From NCBI GenBank assembly GCA_040285825.1, contig JAUPSS010000004.1:248001-312000 (forward strand): 64,000 nucleotides of DNA, in the 5' to 3' direction. Positions 1 through 10,107 of this stretch are shown piece after piece. Under the pieces are notes generated by a model. It saw only the letters and a list, made by a program, of their open reading frames with translations. It was not told the origin of the DNA and made no database searches. The DNA is from Eukaryota sp. TZLM1-RC (taxonomy: Eukaryota > Metamonada: BaSk clade). Both the position numbers and the translations under genes were made by a program. Numbering within the stretch: the first letter of the stretch is position 1; every line of letters starts with the position of its first letter.

Positions 1-335
1 TACACAATAATTTCCATATAAAGGTGAACAACACATGAAAATCATAAAAATCATCTTAGTCAAACTTTTGTTTCAGAAATTCGACCAGTTTGTTGGAGTC
101 TATTTCACCATCTAAGCTGTTCAATGTTAAACTCATTGTGGGTTGCCAGTTCTCAATTGGTTTTGCTACCCACGGGGAAAAATCAGTGCAAGTATCATTT
201 CTATTACAAGATACATTAAAACCAGAAAGTTGACAATTCATAAAAGCAAAAATATTCCATGTAAGCATCATCTGAAACAATCTATTCGATTTTTGATTCC
301 AGCATCAAAATGCAGCAATCATCATTACAACAAGC

Positions 336-1120
336 AATGCTCAATTCATCTTCCACTAGGTCAACAATAATTTGTAGAATGCATTTAACTTCGCTCTTAA
401 GAATCAATTTGTTTTTGAATGTGCTCACCAATATGTCAATTCTTGATACCGCATAAATGTATCAATTCTTATTTACAAGTCACCTTTTATAATTCAGCAT
501 CCATTGTTTTCCCGAACTTGGCTACTTGTCCATTTATTTTGTTCTTCGACCAACAAAAATCAGTTTTCTAGCTTTCAAATGGAATAAGTTTTGTCTTTCC
601 ATACGAATTTCTTTTTTTCCATTATTTCAACCTTGAAAACAGTATCAAAAAGAATTTGCATTTCACAATTTGACCTTTTTTGTACAATAGGGGAAGATCG
701 GGAAAACCAAAGTCGCCACTGAACTTGAGTAAATATGAATAATCGACATTATCAGCTTTAGAGACCCGTAGCAAAGATTTCAAAATTCTAATCAACATGA
801 ATTAAATAATAGTTTCAATGAAGTATTTGTCAAAACCTACCTAAAAATTGCGGAAGACATAATTCAATTATTTTGGCGTATATGGTGGGCAATAATGATC
901 GATTCTGAAGTTGCTTTATTATATCTGAAACACCTCTTGAATTGGTAATTGCTCTTACACCCCCTGTCATTGCAGTAATTCATTAAATAATGGAATATAT
1001 GCTTTTGGATAAAAGGTCTTTGCTAACAGATTTATATTTACATTAGGTGTGATAAAAATAGAATAAATTCAGTCGAAAAATGCAGCTCTATCAGAAAATA
1101 CGTTTTCCCAAGATGTAGTG
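336..1120. repeat. Duplicated block A (copy 1)
   Basis: About 785 bp that recur in the same orientation at 27135-27912 with a few percent scattered differences and small indels. Both copies start at the AATGCTCAATTCATCTTCCA stretch and lose similarity just after a shared ACGTTTTCCCAAGATG. On the reverse strand one frame stays open for about 60 codons in both copies (roughly 690-880 here), with mostly conservative differences and a shared ending LLKFSGDFGFPDLPLLY. This may be a decayed coding segment, but I do not recognise it. No start codon or complete gene is evident. Confidence 0.8.
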
Positions 1121-1124
1121 TTTT

Positions 1125-1270
1125 GAAAAATTTCTGATTCACTCTCTTCTTTTGAGAAATTTTCTGAATCTTTAGCAATTAATTGTTTTGATGTAGGGGA
1201 GGCAGGTTTTGAGGATGTGGAGTTTTAATTGTGTATTTTATGTTTCGATATTTCTTATCAAATGAATAAA
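1125..1270 (+). mobile_element. LINE 3'-end fragment
   Basis: A short plus-strand frame ends in GFEDVEF-stop, matching the conserved last residues of the R2-like LINEs in this window (FEDIDF, IEDIEF). It follows directly on the end of duplicated block A, whose second copy lacks it, so it is probably a severely 5'-truncated insertion. Too short for certainty. Confidence 0.45.
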
Positions 1271-1489
1271 AATACTCAGAAAAAATGAAAATGTTCCACA
1301 ATTGTTCCATACGTACCACATTCTGTTTTCTCTAAGCTTTGTATATGGACTTCTCTGATCTTCAGACAGACAGTTTCGCAAACTTAAAGACATCCCTTTA
1401 AGAACGCTGCTTTGCCTGATGAACGGCACTCGTCCAACTTTGGTATCCGTCATCCTTTCAACTTTTTCAACTATTTGAAAGCAGAAACC

Positions 1490-1740
1490 GACTTTTACTC
1501 GATTTATTCCATCTCCAGTGGCATTTGGAGCATTCTCATGTACCCATTAATATCCCCGCACACCCACAAGTTCCTATAGCAACTGAAACAACGTTCTCTT
1601 CTCGGCTACGTTATTCGAAGAACAGTGTGAATTTGTGAGATCCTCTTTGTGAACTCGCCAAAGCCCTTCCTCCTTCGAAGTGCCTCCCGTAAAACGTCCA
1701 CGTGGTAAACAACGCAAAAACTGTTATAGTTATAGATGTT
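1490..1740 (+). other. Possible retrotransposon pol fragment with AT-hook-like motif
   Basis: A plus-strand reading frame contains PPVKRPRGKQRKN, a basic AT-hook-like stretch often found in linkers of LTR-retrotransposon polyproteins, and upstream text resembling a decayed pol linker. Frames are broken and no catalytic motif is visible, so the assignment is tentative. Confidence 0.25.
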
Positions 1741-2114
1741 CCAATGTCTGTACTATGGTTATCTTGTTTTCTCCAATATAGATATTTTGATTACCTCATT
1801 TCCATACAAATCACATTTATGGTGCATTCGATGGTACATTTGGTCAAAGTCAATAATAAATAGTAATTTTAAACAAATAACTTGAACTATTGCCGCGTCA
1901 TCGCACGTGTTTTGATGTTATCAAAACATCTAACATTATCCCTTGTGCACCTCATCTCTTTTATGATGGCAAATTTTTTGTTAAAGGATTGAGTACAACT
2001 TCGTACGGCTCTTTATCTGGGGAATCACTATCATAAACATGCAGCACATCACCAAGGCAGGAGTTAGAAGAGCTACTGAATCTACTTCATTTACAGCACA
2101 AAAAACTGTGTTCA

Positions 2115-2710
2115 GCTTTTCTAATTCTATTACACTGTGACCAATGGCGGATCTTTTGGTGTCGTAATTCTGAACATTTTTATTGTGCAGAGGGCAATTA
2201 ACAGCAATATGACCTGGCTTATGACATCTGTAGCCAACTTTGGCGGCAACATCTGTGTTTCTAGGAGCTGAACGGTGTATGTAGTATACATTTTAGATCT
2301 ATCATGATCAACAATTTTTTCAGTAGCGTTTTGCACAAGAGTTTTGAAATCCGGAATCAATTGGTCATTGATACGAGAGACAAGGGATTCCGCAAGTCCT
2401 TTGGAAGTAATACCAGCGGTAAATCGTTTCATAAATGTTATAGTTGCTGATCAATAAGGTTAGTAGTTATTTCAGTATTTCACTTGATGACCCGGCACTC
2501 GTTGAAGAACGGGTTTCTTTATTAATAAACTGTCTTTTTCTCTCCTTACTTCTTTGGTATTTCTGCCTAACGGCATCATAAACACAGATTTAGGGATGAC
2601 GACACAATCAGTCTTTTCATTCACCCTCAGAAAATGTCTGAGGTAATCGTTCATACTTCTTCTGGCACTTGTAATTTTTACATTCATTTTCAACCGATGA
2701 ACGGTCTCGT
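2115..2710 (-). pseudogene. LTR-retrotransposon gag remnant interrupted by solo LTR
   Basis: Two reverse-strand pieces flank the solo LTR at 2436-2578. Read together they match the intact gag at 11464-12219. The upstream piece (2579-2693) has the equivalent of the YLRRFLQVKSRASG segment. The downstream piece (2130-2432) has the segment before the zinc knuckle, then a frame change into CHKPGHIAVNC. The first zinc-knuckle cysteine is replaced by glycine (GYRCHKPGH against CFKCHKPGH in the intact copy), so the CX2CX4HX4C site is damaged. The coding piece resumes in phase once the LTR and one 4-bp duplicate are removed. Non-functional. Confidence 0.75.
2436..2578 (+). mobile_element. Solo LTR with 4-bp TSD
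   Basis: 143 bp beginning TGTTATAGTTGC and ending CTGCCTAACGGCATCA, with an internal ATTAATAAA polyadenylation-type signal. It is flanked on both sides by TAAA (2432-2435 and 2579-2582), a 4-bp target-site duplication. It belongs to the same LTR superfamily as the copies at 10340-10484, 48303-48436 and the gag-only element at 11283-12385, all ending in GGCATCA. It sits in a gag remnant. Confidence 0.85.
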
Positions 2711-3235
2711 TAAATGTTGTTTAGGAAAAAAACTTGTTCTGGTACTTCAGAAATTCCTTTATTTATTGAACCGAATAAGAAGGTTTAAAATTTTCAAGAA
2801 TTTGGAACTAGATTTACAACCCGTATACACCTTTCATCATGTATGTTGACTCCTGGTTATGTTTAGCTATTAAAATTGTGTTTACATCTATCACGTTATA
2901 CCACATCATCACTCATTCAATTAGATTATCGTTTAATTTATTTTGATTATTCCAACCCGCTGTCATAAACTACCCGTTTTCTGTTCCGTAGTTTGTTACC
3001 AAGATAAATGCCAATATTGACTCAACATGTTACTGTTCGCCAACTGGATTGGATGTCGTATCTCGTCATGCAAAGATACAAGAAACCAATCTGAATCTCT
3101 GAACTCAACCATCATTTAAGAAAGGTTGAGAAGTCGTTGCACGTTGTAGTATTTTCTTACTATGTATACAATTATTTTTTCAATTATTCAATGTATGAAT
3201 TTTCCAGGCAAACACAAAACATTTGGTACTCTGAT

Positions 3236-3415
3236 CTGAGCAAAATAGAATTGTGTTCTCTACTTCTAAGGGGATGTTGAAGATGGTTCCTTATGCATTC
3301 CGTTCTCTTCGAACTCACTGAGAGCGAATTTCATCTAGTTGTTGTGTTTTGGCAGAAATTGATTAGTATGATGTTGATTTAAAACTTGTTTAATGAATGA
3401 ATAAAGCTTTAAAAT
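3236..3415 (+). mobile_element. LINE 3'-end fragment
   Basis: Plus-strand frame reading QNRIVFSTSKGMLKMV and a degenerate SLRTHxER, closely matching the C-terminal segment of the LINE ending at 38647 (QNRIVFSNFKGMLKMV). Frames are broken. A 5'-truncated, decayed copy. Confidence 0.65.
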
Positions 3416-3594
3416 TTGAAAATTATTTGATTTCTCTTATGTCAAATAACACCATTAAATCAATCATAGATCTAATATAGTCTAATTCTCCTCTTTTAAA
3501 ACTTTATTATTTAATGTATCTTTATTATAAGAACCGTGAGAAATGGTTCTGGTTCTCTTTGAGATTTCGGATAAACAACCATCCATCAGAAGGA

Positions 3595-3692
3595 AGAAAC
3601 TGATCCCCATTCAGCGTGATCAGTGTTGGTTCCAGAAATCGATTTCCAAAGAGCAGGTATGAATGTGGCTGAAGAGGTGGTCATGATGAGGC
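3595..3692 (-). pseudogene. 5' fragment of a kinase-RCC1 paralogue
   Basis: On the reverse strand, starting at an ATG at 3692, about 31 codons (MTTSSATFIPALWKSIS...AEWGS) closely match the N-terminus of the intact kinase-RCC1 protein encoded at 6635-9637 (MTTSSTSFIPVLCKSIS...AEWEP). Nothing recognisable of the kinase or RCC1 parts follows. A truncated relic lying head to head with the 8-TM gene at 3723. Confidence 0.75.
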
Positions 3693-5318
3693 AGAAAACC
3701 AATCAAAATTAACCTATCAATCATGACACACCTCCCTCCAAATGTGCATCTTTATCCTCACACAGGATATCCTTCGACAATTGGAGACGTCCACACTGTT
3801 CCAGGATCAAATCGTGCTCCTATTGATTATCTTAAGCGTTGTCAATGGGTCGTGTTAATCTTGATCTTCACAGCTGTGGCCTTCATCTCTGTCATGTTTC
3901 GATTTATCTTTACAAATCCTTCTCAACCCTTTCTAGACATTCTTTTCTTTATTCACCTATTGATAATCGCTTTCAGCACATTCTATTTTTACCATCGCCT
4001 TGGGACAGTGAATTTCAGAAAGCAGAGATTCTTCGGTACTGTCCTCTTATTTGTTTCTTGGTTCATTTGCTCTTTGTTTCCAATAGTAAATAGAATCAGT
4101 ATCATCTGGTTTATCCCCAGACTGTTTTATCCTTTCATGTACTTATTTCTCATTTTCATTTCATTTCTCATACCATTTGTGGCTCTTAAATTAGCGCTAA
4201 GAAAAGCAGCGGAAACTGATTTAATTCTTGGTTTAACTTATGGTTCTGTCTTTGGTTTTGCACTTGGAAATAGATGGCAGCTTCCATTTGAGGTCTATGG
4301 ATCTCCTCGTTTTTTCTCTTATCGTGATGATTATGTGGATGTGGACATACATGGGGCCCTTGTTTTCTCCTTGTTAGAGTTATCCACCCTGGCAGCTATG
4401 ATCGTAATGGGAATGGCTTTTGGACTTGCAGTAGTGATTAGAAGGAGGAAAATTGGAACCAGAAAACATTATATTAATTTGTTTCTCTTTTCTATAATTC
4501 CATCATGTTTGTTGTGCTTTGTTGTGGATGAGCTTCACTTCTACGTAGTTATTATTTACTGGTATGGTTATCAGTATGAACCCCGTGTGGGTGGGGGTTA
4601 TTACTTGACATCTTACTTTCTAATTGTTGTTTCCTGTGTTTATTGTTATTTTATGGGCATGAAACTCAAGCTTCTTATGCATAAGTTTCAAAATGAAGTA
4701 GAGGAAAGTATTACTACTAATCCCATGACTACTGCCAAAGTTTGAGTCATTGTATTGATTTTTATTGAGGCTGACAATAAATTTTTTGTAAAATTTTAAC
4801 GTGTTTGAAATATACCACCTCTACTGGTACATGTATTAACCGAGGCCACTTGTGAAGTTCTGTTTCACATCGGGTGCATAATTGACAATTCATGAATTTT
4901 AATATTTCGAAATAATGTCTTTTCTATAAACACATAATTGCAGAAATTCATAAAAGCGATTTGTTTTAAGATTCATTAGACAGTACTAATGAGACAAGAA
5001 ATCAATCAGAGGAAAACAGGTGTTAATAAAGAAATAGAAGATAACTAATAATTATTACTATTGAATATTAACAGCGACTATTACATTATTGATGTAATTA
5101 GTTTTTTGCAATTGTATTTCAATACCGCTTTCACAAAGAACATTAGTGGTTTTCGAACGAAATCATAAAAATAACGAGGGCTGTGATTAAGGCCCTTTGG
5201 ACCTATTTAATTGAAACTGTTTTGCACTAGCATGTTACGAATTTGATGCGTCATAGAAAAGTAAGGACTCGTGGCAGTATATAATACATGGCTTGATCAT
5301 TGTTTCATTTCCAAAAAG
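3690..5318. repeat. Duplicated block B (copy 1)
   Basis: The 8-TM gene plus about 570 bp of 3' flank is repeated at 24131-25785 in the same orientation. Similarity starts at CAGAAAACCAATCA, 33 nt before the ATG, and ends after TTGATCATTGTTTCATTTCC. The noncoding flank (4746-5318) is as well conserved as the coding C-terminus. This indicates a segmental duplication rather than retrocopying. No gene is visible in the flank. Confidence 0.9.
3723..4745 (+). CDS. Polytopic (about 8-TM) membrane protein, paralogue 1
   Basis: 340 residues from ATG 3723. A hydrophilic N-terminus of about 38 residues precedes about eight hydrophobic segments near residues 41-62, 70-90, 103-122, 135-160, 167-183, 210-238, 249-280 and 293-319, and a short cytosolic-type tail ending TTAKV. 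An AATAAA lies at 4776, 31 nt after the stop. A close paralogue is encoded at 24154-25215. The C-terminal third and the 3' flank are nearly identical between the two, while the middle differs. The family is not recognised. A stretch LILGLTYGSVFGFALGNRW plus downstream H and DELH residues faintly recalls PrsW-type intramembrane proteases, but the usual EExxK motif is not obvious, so I do not claim it. Confidence 0.85.
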   Translation: MTHLPPNVHLYPHTGYPSTIGDVHTVPGSNRAPIDYLKRCQWVVLILIFTAVAFISVMFRFIFTNPSQPFLDILFFIHLLIIAFSTFYFYHRLGTVNFRKQRFFGTVLLFVSWFICSLFPIVNRISIIWFIPRLFYPFMYLFLIFISFLIPFVALKLALRKAAETDLILGLTYGSVFGFALGNRWQLPFEVYGSPRFFSYRDDYVDVDIHGALVFSLLELSTLAAMIVMGMAFGLAVVIRRRKIGTRKHYINLFLFSIIPSCLLCFVVDELHFYVVIIYWYGYQYEPRVGGGYYLTSYFLIVVSCVYCYFMGMKLKLLMHKFQNEVEESITTNPMTTAKV

Positions 5319-5404
5319 GCAAAATTTGCGTCCGGTTTTCCGAATCCCTCATTGTTATATCATTTAAAGATCGGAACATTGCACAACCTTATTTTTGAAA
5401 ACTT

Positions 5405-6140
5405 CTTCCCAGAAAAAATAATAAAAAATAATAAAAAATAATAAAAAATAATAAAAAATAATGAAGAATAATAAAAAATAACAAAAAATAATAATACAAT
5501 GAGGAATTGTTTTACAAATATCATTAAAAACCTATAAATCATCATCTAGATAATCCATATCTCCTAAAACATAAATGCTAGATGCAACTCTCTCATAGTG
5601 AGATCCAAGAGAGCAAAGCATCAGAAACCATCTTTCAAACATTCCCTTGAAAATAGAAAATACAATTCTATTTTCCCAAAGAAATTTGTTGAAATTTCTT
5701 TTTACAATCATTTCAAAATCCAAAAACCGTATAGCCGTTGGAGCAAGTTAACCAAAAAATGAAAATGCAAATGGATACAAATTGTATTATGTATACTGTT
5801 GACTGGACAATTTGGACAATGGTTCACTGTATTTGTACATTTTTAGATTTTCAGCATTTGAAAGAGGATTATGAATTTCTGAATTATGGCTGTCTTTCTT
5901 TTGAGGTATTACAAGGATCAACAGACATTACATCCAATGAAATGAAGCTTCCATCTAAATCAGGTAATATGACATCACCTCTATTATTCCTATGAAAATC
6001 ATCTTCAGATTTGACATTAAGGAATATTATAATTTTTTTGCTTTGTACAGAAGTGTTTCCAAGTATTTTAAATTTAATGATTTTTAAGCTTTCCAAGAAT
6101 TCATCAAGATTTGGAAGTCGAAAATATTGTTTCATTTGTG
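5405..6140 (-). mobile_element. 5'-truncated R2-like LINE fragment
   Basis: The reverse strand encodes, in broken frames, the C-terminal nuclease core of the LINE family (NNRGDVILPDLDGSFI, with ISLDVMSVDP following, near 5900-5990) and the final segment (NRIVFSIFKG...SHYERVASSIYVLGDMD, 5540-5690). It is closest to the element at 36165-38696. The 3' side carries a 10-bp microsatellite of the type AATAATAAAA (about 5415-5490) instead of a plain poly-A tail. The RT domain is absent. Confidence 0.75.
5415..5492. repeat. AT-rich microsatellite (10-bp unit)
   Basis: Seven to eight imperfect copies of AATAATAAAA, adjoining the 3' end of the reverse-strand LINE fragment. It probably grew from the element's tail by slippage. 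Confidence 0.8.
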
Positions 6141-6634
6141 TTATAGTTTGTTCTGATTTGTTTTGTCTTGTCTTTGCGTGGAAAATAAATAATACAAAGA
6201 AAAAAATAAATAAAATTCAAAAGAATATTATTTTCTTTATTTTATTAATTTTGTACCGTGTAGACTGAAAAATAATTTAAAATTATTTTTGAAGAATGTT
6301 CCTGGATTAGATTAAATCAAAGTTGACTTAACACGATGGGCTTTTCAGAAGTTTCCAGGATGATTAACAAGAGCTTTAGTGGATGTGGATTTCAGAACCC
6401 AACTTCCCTTTACTGTCATCTTTGTGTATTTGATGTTGTCATCATTTGATAATAAACATTGTTTTGAAACAAAAGATGTTGACAAAGATATAGTTATTGA
6501 TTTATTGGGTTATTTATTTATATTATCCTTGTTGAAATAAACCACAACAGACTTGAATCATTGATCTAGAATATTATTCAAGACAACCATCATCATAAAG
6601 AGCATACACAAAATTTCGTTATAAAAGAACTATA
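6141..6634. other. Intergenic, no gene seen
   Basis: AT-rich sequence between the LINE fragment and the 3' end of the kinase-RCC1 gene. No open frame, repeat or RNA motif that I can support. Confidence 0.6.
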
Positions 6635-9600
6635 TTACAACAAAATTTTCGTGGGAACAAACCTTGTTTTTGTGTCACCAACTCCCAACTGTCCTTCAGT
6701 GTTACTTCCCCAGCCAAATAATTCCCCCTCTCCATAAGCAAAAGCATGAGAAAATCCGGCACTGATATGATCAATATTTTCAAGTCCTATTAGTTCTGGC
6801 GTGTTAATTTTCTCCAAAGCTTGACCTAAACCAAGCCTTCCATCTTTATTTGAGCCCCACATGTAGACCTTCCTGTCCGCAGTCAAAGCCATTGAAAATT
6901 TTCCTCCACAAGCAATAGCCTGTATTTTTGGTAAAGATTCAACTGGAATTGGGCGATTTCTACTCTGATTGGTCCCATTACCAAGTTGTCCTTCTGAATT
7001 CAACCCCCAGCAGTAAACTTTTCCTTGCTTATTCAAAGCTATAAAATGATCAAAACCAGCAGCAACAGAGGAAGCCATAAAATCAGGAATCTTGGTGAAA
7101 TTTTTGTTTCTGTATGTGATAACAGATCCGTCCTTATCAAGGAGGATCAAGTTATCAAATTTACAATCAAAATCGACAATGAAATTTTCAATATCCAAAA
7201 CAGTTTTACGTTCATCATTTCCTACTTTGATTACTTCACCAGTCTTTGTTAAAAAGAACGAACAATACCTTCCAGCAGTTACCTTGATAATATCATGGAG
7301 ATCTTGTATGTGGGTGGGTCTACAATAAGACTTTGTGAGCAACCATTTGTTCTTTGGTAAATTTAGCTGGTTTTCATCGTTGTTACCAAAGCCATAAACT
7401 CGTTTGTCAAGACCAATTGCGAAACTATGGAAATGTCCAACTGAAAGTTGAGTACATTCAAAATTTTCAATAAGCGTGGGGTCATGTCTATCAAGCTTAT
7501 CACCATTTCCTAATTGACCAAAATAATTGCTTCCAAACATGAAAATTTCAGTGCCTTTGAGTAGACCACTGAACTTTGATGCTACAAGAGTGATTTTTGG
7601 GAAAACGACCTTCCTTGTTTCAGCTTTAACTACTGGAGATTCAATTTCTTTATCAGAACTAGATACAAATTCAAGGTCCAGATCTGAGTCTTCTAAATCT
7701 GTGTCATGGACAACGGCTGAGGAAACAGATAGATGGTCGGAATTTTTCGAATTCTCGACTGGTAACTCAGCAAGAACCTTGAATCTTCTTTCAAGGACAT
7801 TTAAAACTTTGACTTTCCGCTCCACCAAGGAAGTAGGTGTGTAATGATGCTGCTCAATCACCTCAAAAACTGATTTTAATTTGTTCGCTAGGCCTAAAGT
7901 ATAACATGATTCTAATAACTGTATAATTGTACCATAAAGCTCTAAAATCTGATCTTTCTTTTGTTCAACAAAACTTTTGTCAATTAGGGACAATCCAAAG
8001 GTACATAAAACTCTACTATTCAAAGTAAGACACTCTATGGGATCAGTTTTGTATCTAAAAGCAAGTAAAACATCAACAACTTCACTAACGGAGGGTCTTT
8101 GATGATAATCAAACTTTAAACATTCATTAATGACATCAACCAAACAAACTGGAAGATTTTCATCAGCAAAGACAGTTGGAATATCTCCAGATCTGAGAGC
8201 ATTAACAACCAATTGGTCTCTATTCACAAGACCTTCAAAATCCTGCCAAATGGACTCCCTTGTCAGTACAAAAATGATAATTAAAGCAAAAGAAAACACA
8301 TCAATCTTATCAGTGTAGATAGTTTCGTCCAAAACTAGCTCAGGACTAGTCCAAAGAGGAGTCAAAACTCTATTACCATTAATAGACATTGAGACATTTG
8401 AATTACCAATATTTTTACCACTGCCCCAGTCAATTATAACAGGACAACCCTCTCTAAATAGAATGTTATCAGGTTTGAGATCTCGATGTAGAAGTTTACA
8501 TTCATGACAAGCAGCCAAGGCTTTTCCAATGTTGATCAAGACATCAAATTTCTTAGTTTCCTTATTTAAACTCGAAACTTTCTCTTTGAGAGTAAATTCT
8601 GATAAACGTTCCATAACAAGCCCATATCTTGGTCTATTGGTCTTGACCACACATGTTAGACCATATACTCTGGGGAGCGAAGGAACAGACGGTAAAGAGT
8701 TGATTATAGAATATTCTCTTGCTAATTCACGACTTATTCCATCAGAAGAGTAATACAGCTTAATGACGACATTACTCAACCTGTACTCTGCTTGGATGAC
8801 CTCCGACTGGCCACTGAACTGAGAGGTAGACCAATCGATATCTAATTCGTCTTCAGGAATAGATACCTTCATTTGTTCTTGACAATCATGATTGAGATCT
8901 TTCTGCAATTGCTTTCGTTGTTCATTGTACACTTTTTGTTGTTCCTCAATGGCTGCTTTAACGCTAGCCTCGGTGGCATTTGAAAGTTTTTGCTGAAGTT
9001 TTTTGAATTCCTGTCTCATTTCTTTAAGCAACATTTGTTTATGGCTTGCCAAAGCATTCTGAAATTCTTCATGATCAAAACCAACAATTGCTTCCACTTT
9101 TTGATTGGATAAAGTTGGTAATTTTTCAATTGTTTTGCCCGTGAAACCAATCAGTAATTCTGTTGAGAAATCATCCAAGAGTTTGTTACATTGTTCGAAT
9201 TCTCTTCGGAATTTCTCAATTGAAAACGCTTTTTTATACCACTTTGCATCATCATGCTGCATGATTACAGTGTTGATTCGTGTACATACTTCGGTAAAGT
9301 TGCGGAGAACGTCAACCAGTGCGGGACTTTCGGCGAGTTCTGGAGTGGTTTCGAGAGGGGAAAACGTGAGCTTGGTGAGACGAAGTACCCTGCCAACTAG
9401 CACACACGATTGCGCTTTATTAAGTTTGATTCCTTTGATTGTGGAGAAAAGAGTACCCAATGCTGATCCTACAGGACCAAAAAGTTTAGATTGGCGTGAA
9501 ATGAAATCAACAGTGTTGGACAATGGACCACTTATTGCAGTGATGAAAGACTTTGGTTCCCATTCAGCCAGATCAATGTTGATTTCAGAAATGGATTTGC

Positions 9601-9637
9601 ACAGAACAGGTATGAATGAGGTTGAAGAGGTAGTCAT
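6635..9637 (-). CDS. Protein kinase-RCC1 repeat fusion protein
   Basis: 1000 residues, single exon. Residues about 1-260 are helical and charged with a coiled-coil-like stretch (about 195-255, many Q/K/E). A protein kinase domain spans about 270-535, with the VIK lysine, HRDLKPDN catalytic loop and an IDWGS motif in place of the usual DFG. A linker (about 540-690) contains an acidic, serine-rich segment. The C-terminus (about 695-1000) holds RCC1-type repeats with signatures such as MFGSNYFGQLGNGD, CWGLNSEGQLGNGT, MWGSNKDGRLGLG and GWGSNTEGQLGVGD, enough for most of a beta-propeller. It is likely a cytosolic signalling kinase whose propeller binds a partner or GTPase; substrate unknown. An N-terminal fragment of a paralogue lies at 3595-3692. 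DWG for DFG is tolerated in some active kinases. Confidence 0.93.
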   Translation of the reverse strand: MTTSSTSFIPVLCKSISEINIDLAEWEPKSFITAISGPLSNTVDFISRQSKLFGPVGSALGTLFSTIKGIKLNKAQSCVLVGRVLRLTKLTFSPLETTPELAESPALVDVLRNFTEVCTRINTVIMQHDDAKWYKKAFSIEKFRREFEQCNKLLDDFSTELLIGFTGKTIEKLPTLSNQKVEAIVGFDHEEFQNALASHKQMLLKEMRQEFKKLQQKLSNATEASVKAAIEEQQKVYNEQRKQLQKDLNHDCQEQMKVSIPEDELDIDWSTSQFSGQSEVIQAEYRLSNVVIKLYYSSDGISRELAREYSIINSLPSVPSLPRVYGLTCVVKTNRPRYGLVMERLSEFTLKEKVSSLNKETKKFDVLINIGKALAACHECKLLHRDLKPDNILFREGCPVIIDWGSGKNIGNSNVSMSINGNRVLTPLWTSPELVLDETIYTDKIDVFSFALIIIFVLTRESIWQDFEGLVNRDQLVVNALRSGDIPTVFADENLPVCLVDVINECLKFDYHQRPSVSEVVDVLLAFRYKTDPIECLTLNSRVLCTFGLSLIDKSFVEQKKDQILELYGTIIQLLESCYTLGLANKLKSVFEVIEQHHYTPTSLVERKVKVLNVLERRFKVLAELPVENSKNSDHLSVSSAVVHDTDLEDSDLDLEFVSSSDKEIESPVVKAETRKVVFPKITLVASKFSGLLKGTEIFMFGSNYFGQLGNGDKLDRHDPTLIENFECTQLSVGHFHSFAIGLDKRVYGFGNNDENQLNLPKNKWLLTKSYCRPTHIQDLHDIIKVTAGRYCSFFLTKTGEVIKVGNDERKTVLDIENFIVDFDCKFDNLILLDKDGSVITYRNKNFTKIPDFMASSVAAGFDHFIALNKQGKVYCWGLNSEGQLGNGTNQSRNRPIPVESLPKIQAIACGGKFSMALTADRKVYMWGSNKDGRLGLGQALEKINTPELIGLENIDHISAGFSHAFAYGEGELFGWGSNTEGQLGVGDTKTRFVPTKILL

Positions 9638-10107
9638 GAAGTAGATTTATATCGACATTTGGGTCATTCTGAACTATTTGTTCCTCTTGACTTGATTCAT
9701 CAACTGACTTTTTCTTTCCTGTTCGGTTTCATTGTGAGAAACGATAGTCAATTTTTGATCAGTTTTTTTACTCTCAAAGAAGAATAAGTCACGTTTTCAA
9801 GGATCACATACAACAATTGATGATTGAAAAGTATCAACATCAACATCATCAATAAACAAATCACAAATAATGGCCTTGTTTTTTTTATTGTCAATTGATT
9901 CAAGAGCCCCAGTGTCTTAGTTGCCCTAATCTCAAAAAGTACGCAACGTATGTACTCCAAATTGTTCAACCCGAAAAGTCAATTTCACAATGGTATTAAG
10001 CAAAGCACGGGACATATTTTGATCCACTGGCTAATAATCACAGCCAATCCCTACATAGGTGAATGTCAAAATATGTTATAAATTTCAATTAGAAATGAAC
10101 GATTCAC
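9638..10107. other. Intergenic / upstream of kinase gene
   Basis: Noncoding stretch containing the 5' flank of the kinase-RCC1 gene. No further gene or repeat recognised before the inverted-duplication arm begins near 10108. Confidence 0.55.

Noticed and set aside
3723-4745. PrsW-type intramembrane protease
   Set aside because: Only a GLTYGSVFGFAL-like stretch and scattered H/D/E residues match. The EExxK motif is not visible and the paralogue loses one of the histidines.
5150-5230. Structured RNA or tRNA in the conserved 3' flank (AGGGCTGTGATTAAGGCCCT)
   Set aside because: A 5-bp hairpin is possible, but no T-loop, anticodon arm or acceptor stem can be drawn. Conservation is explained by recent duplication.
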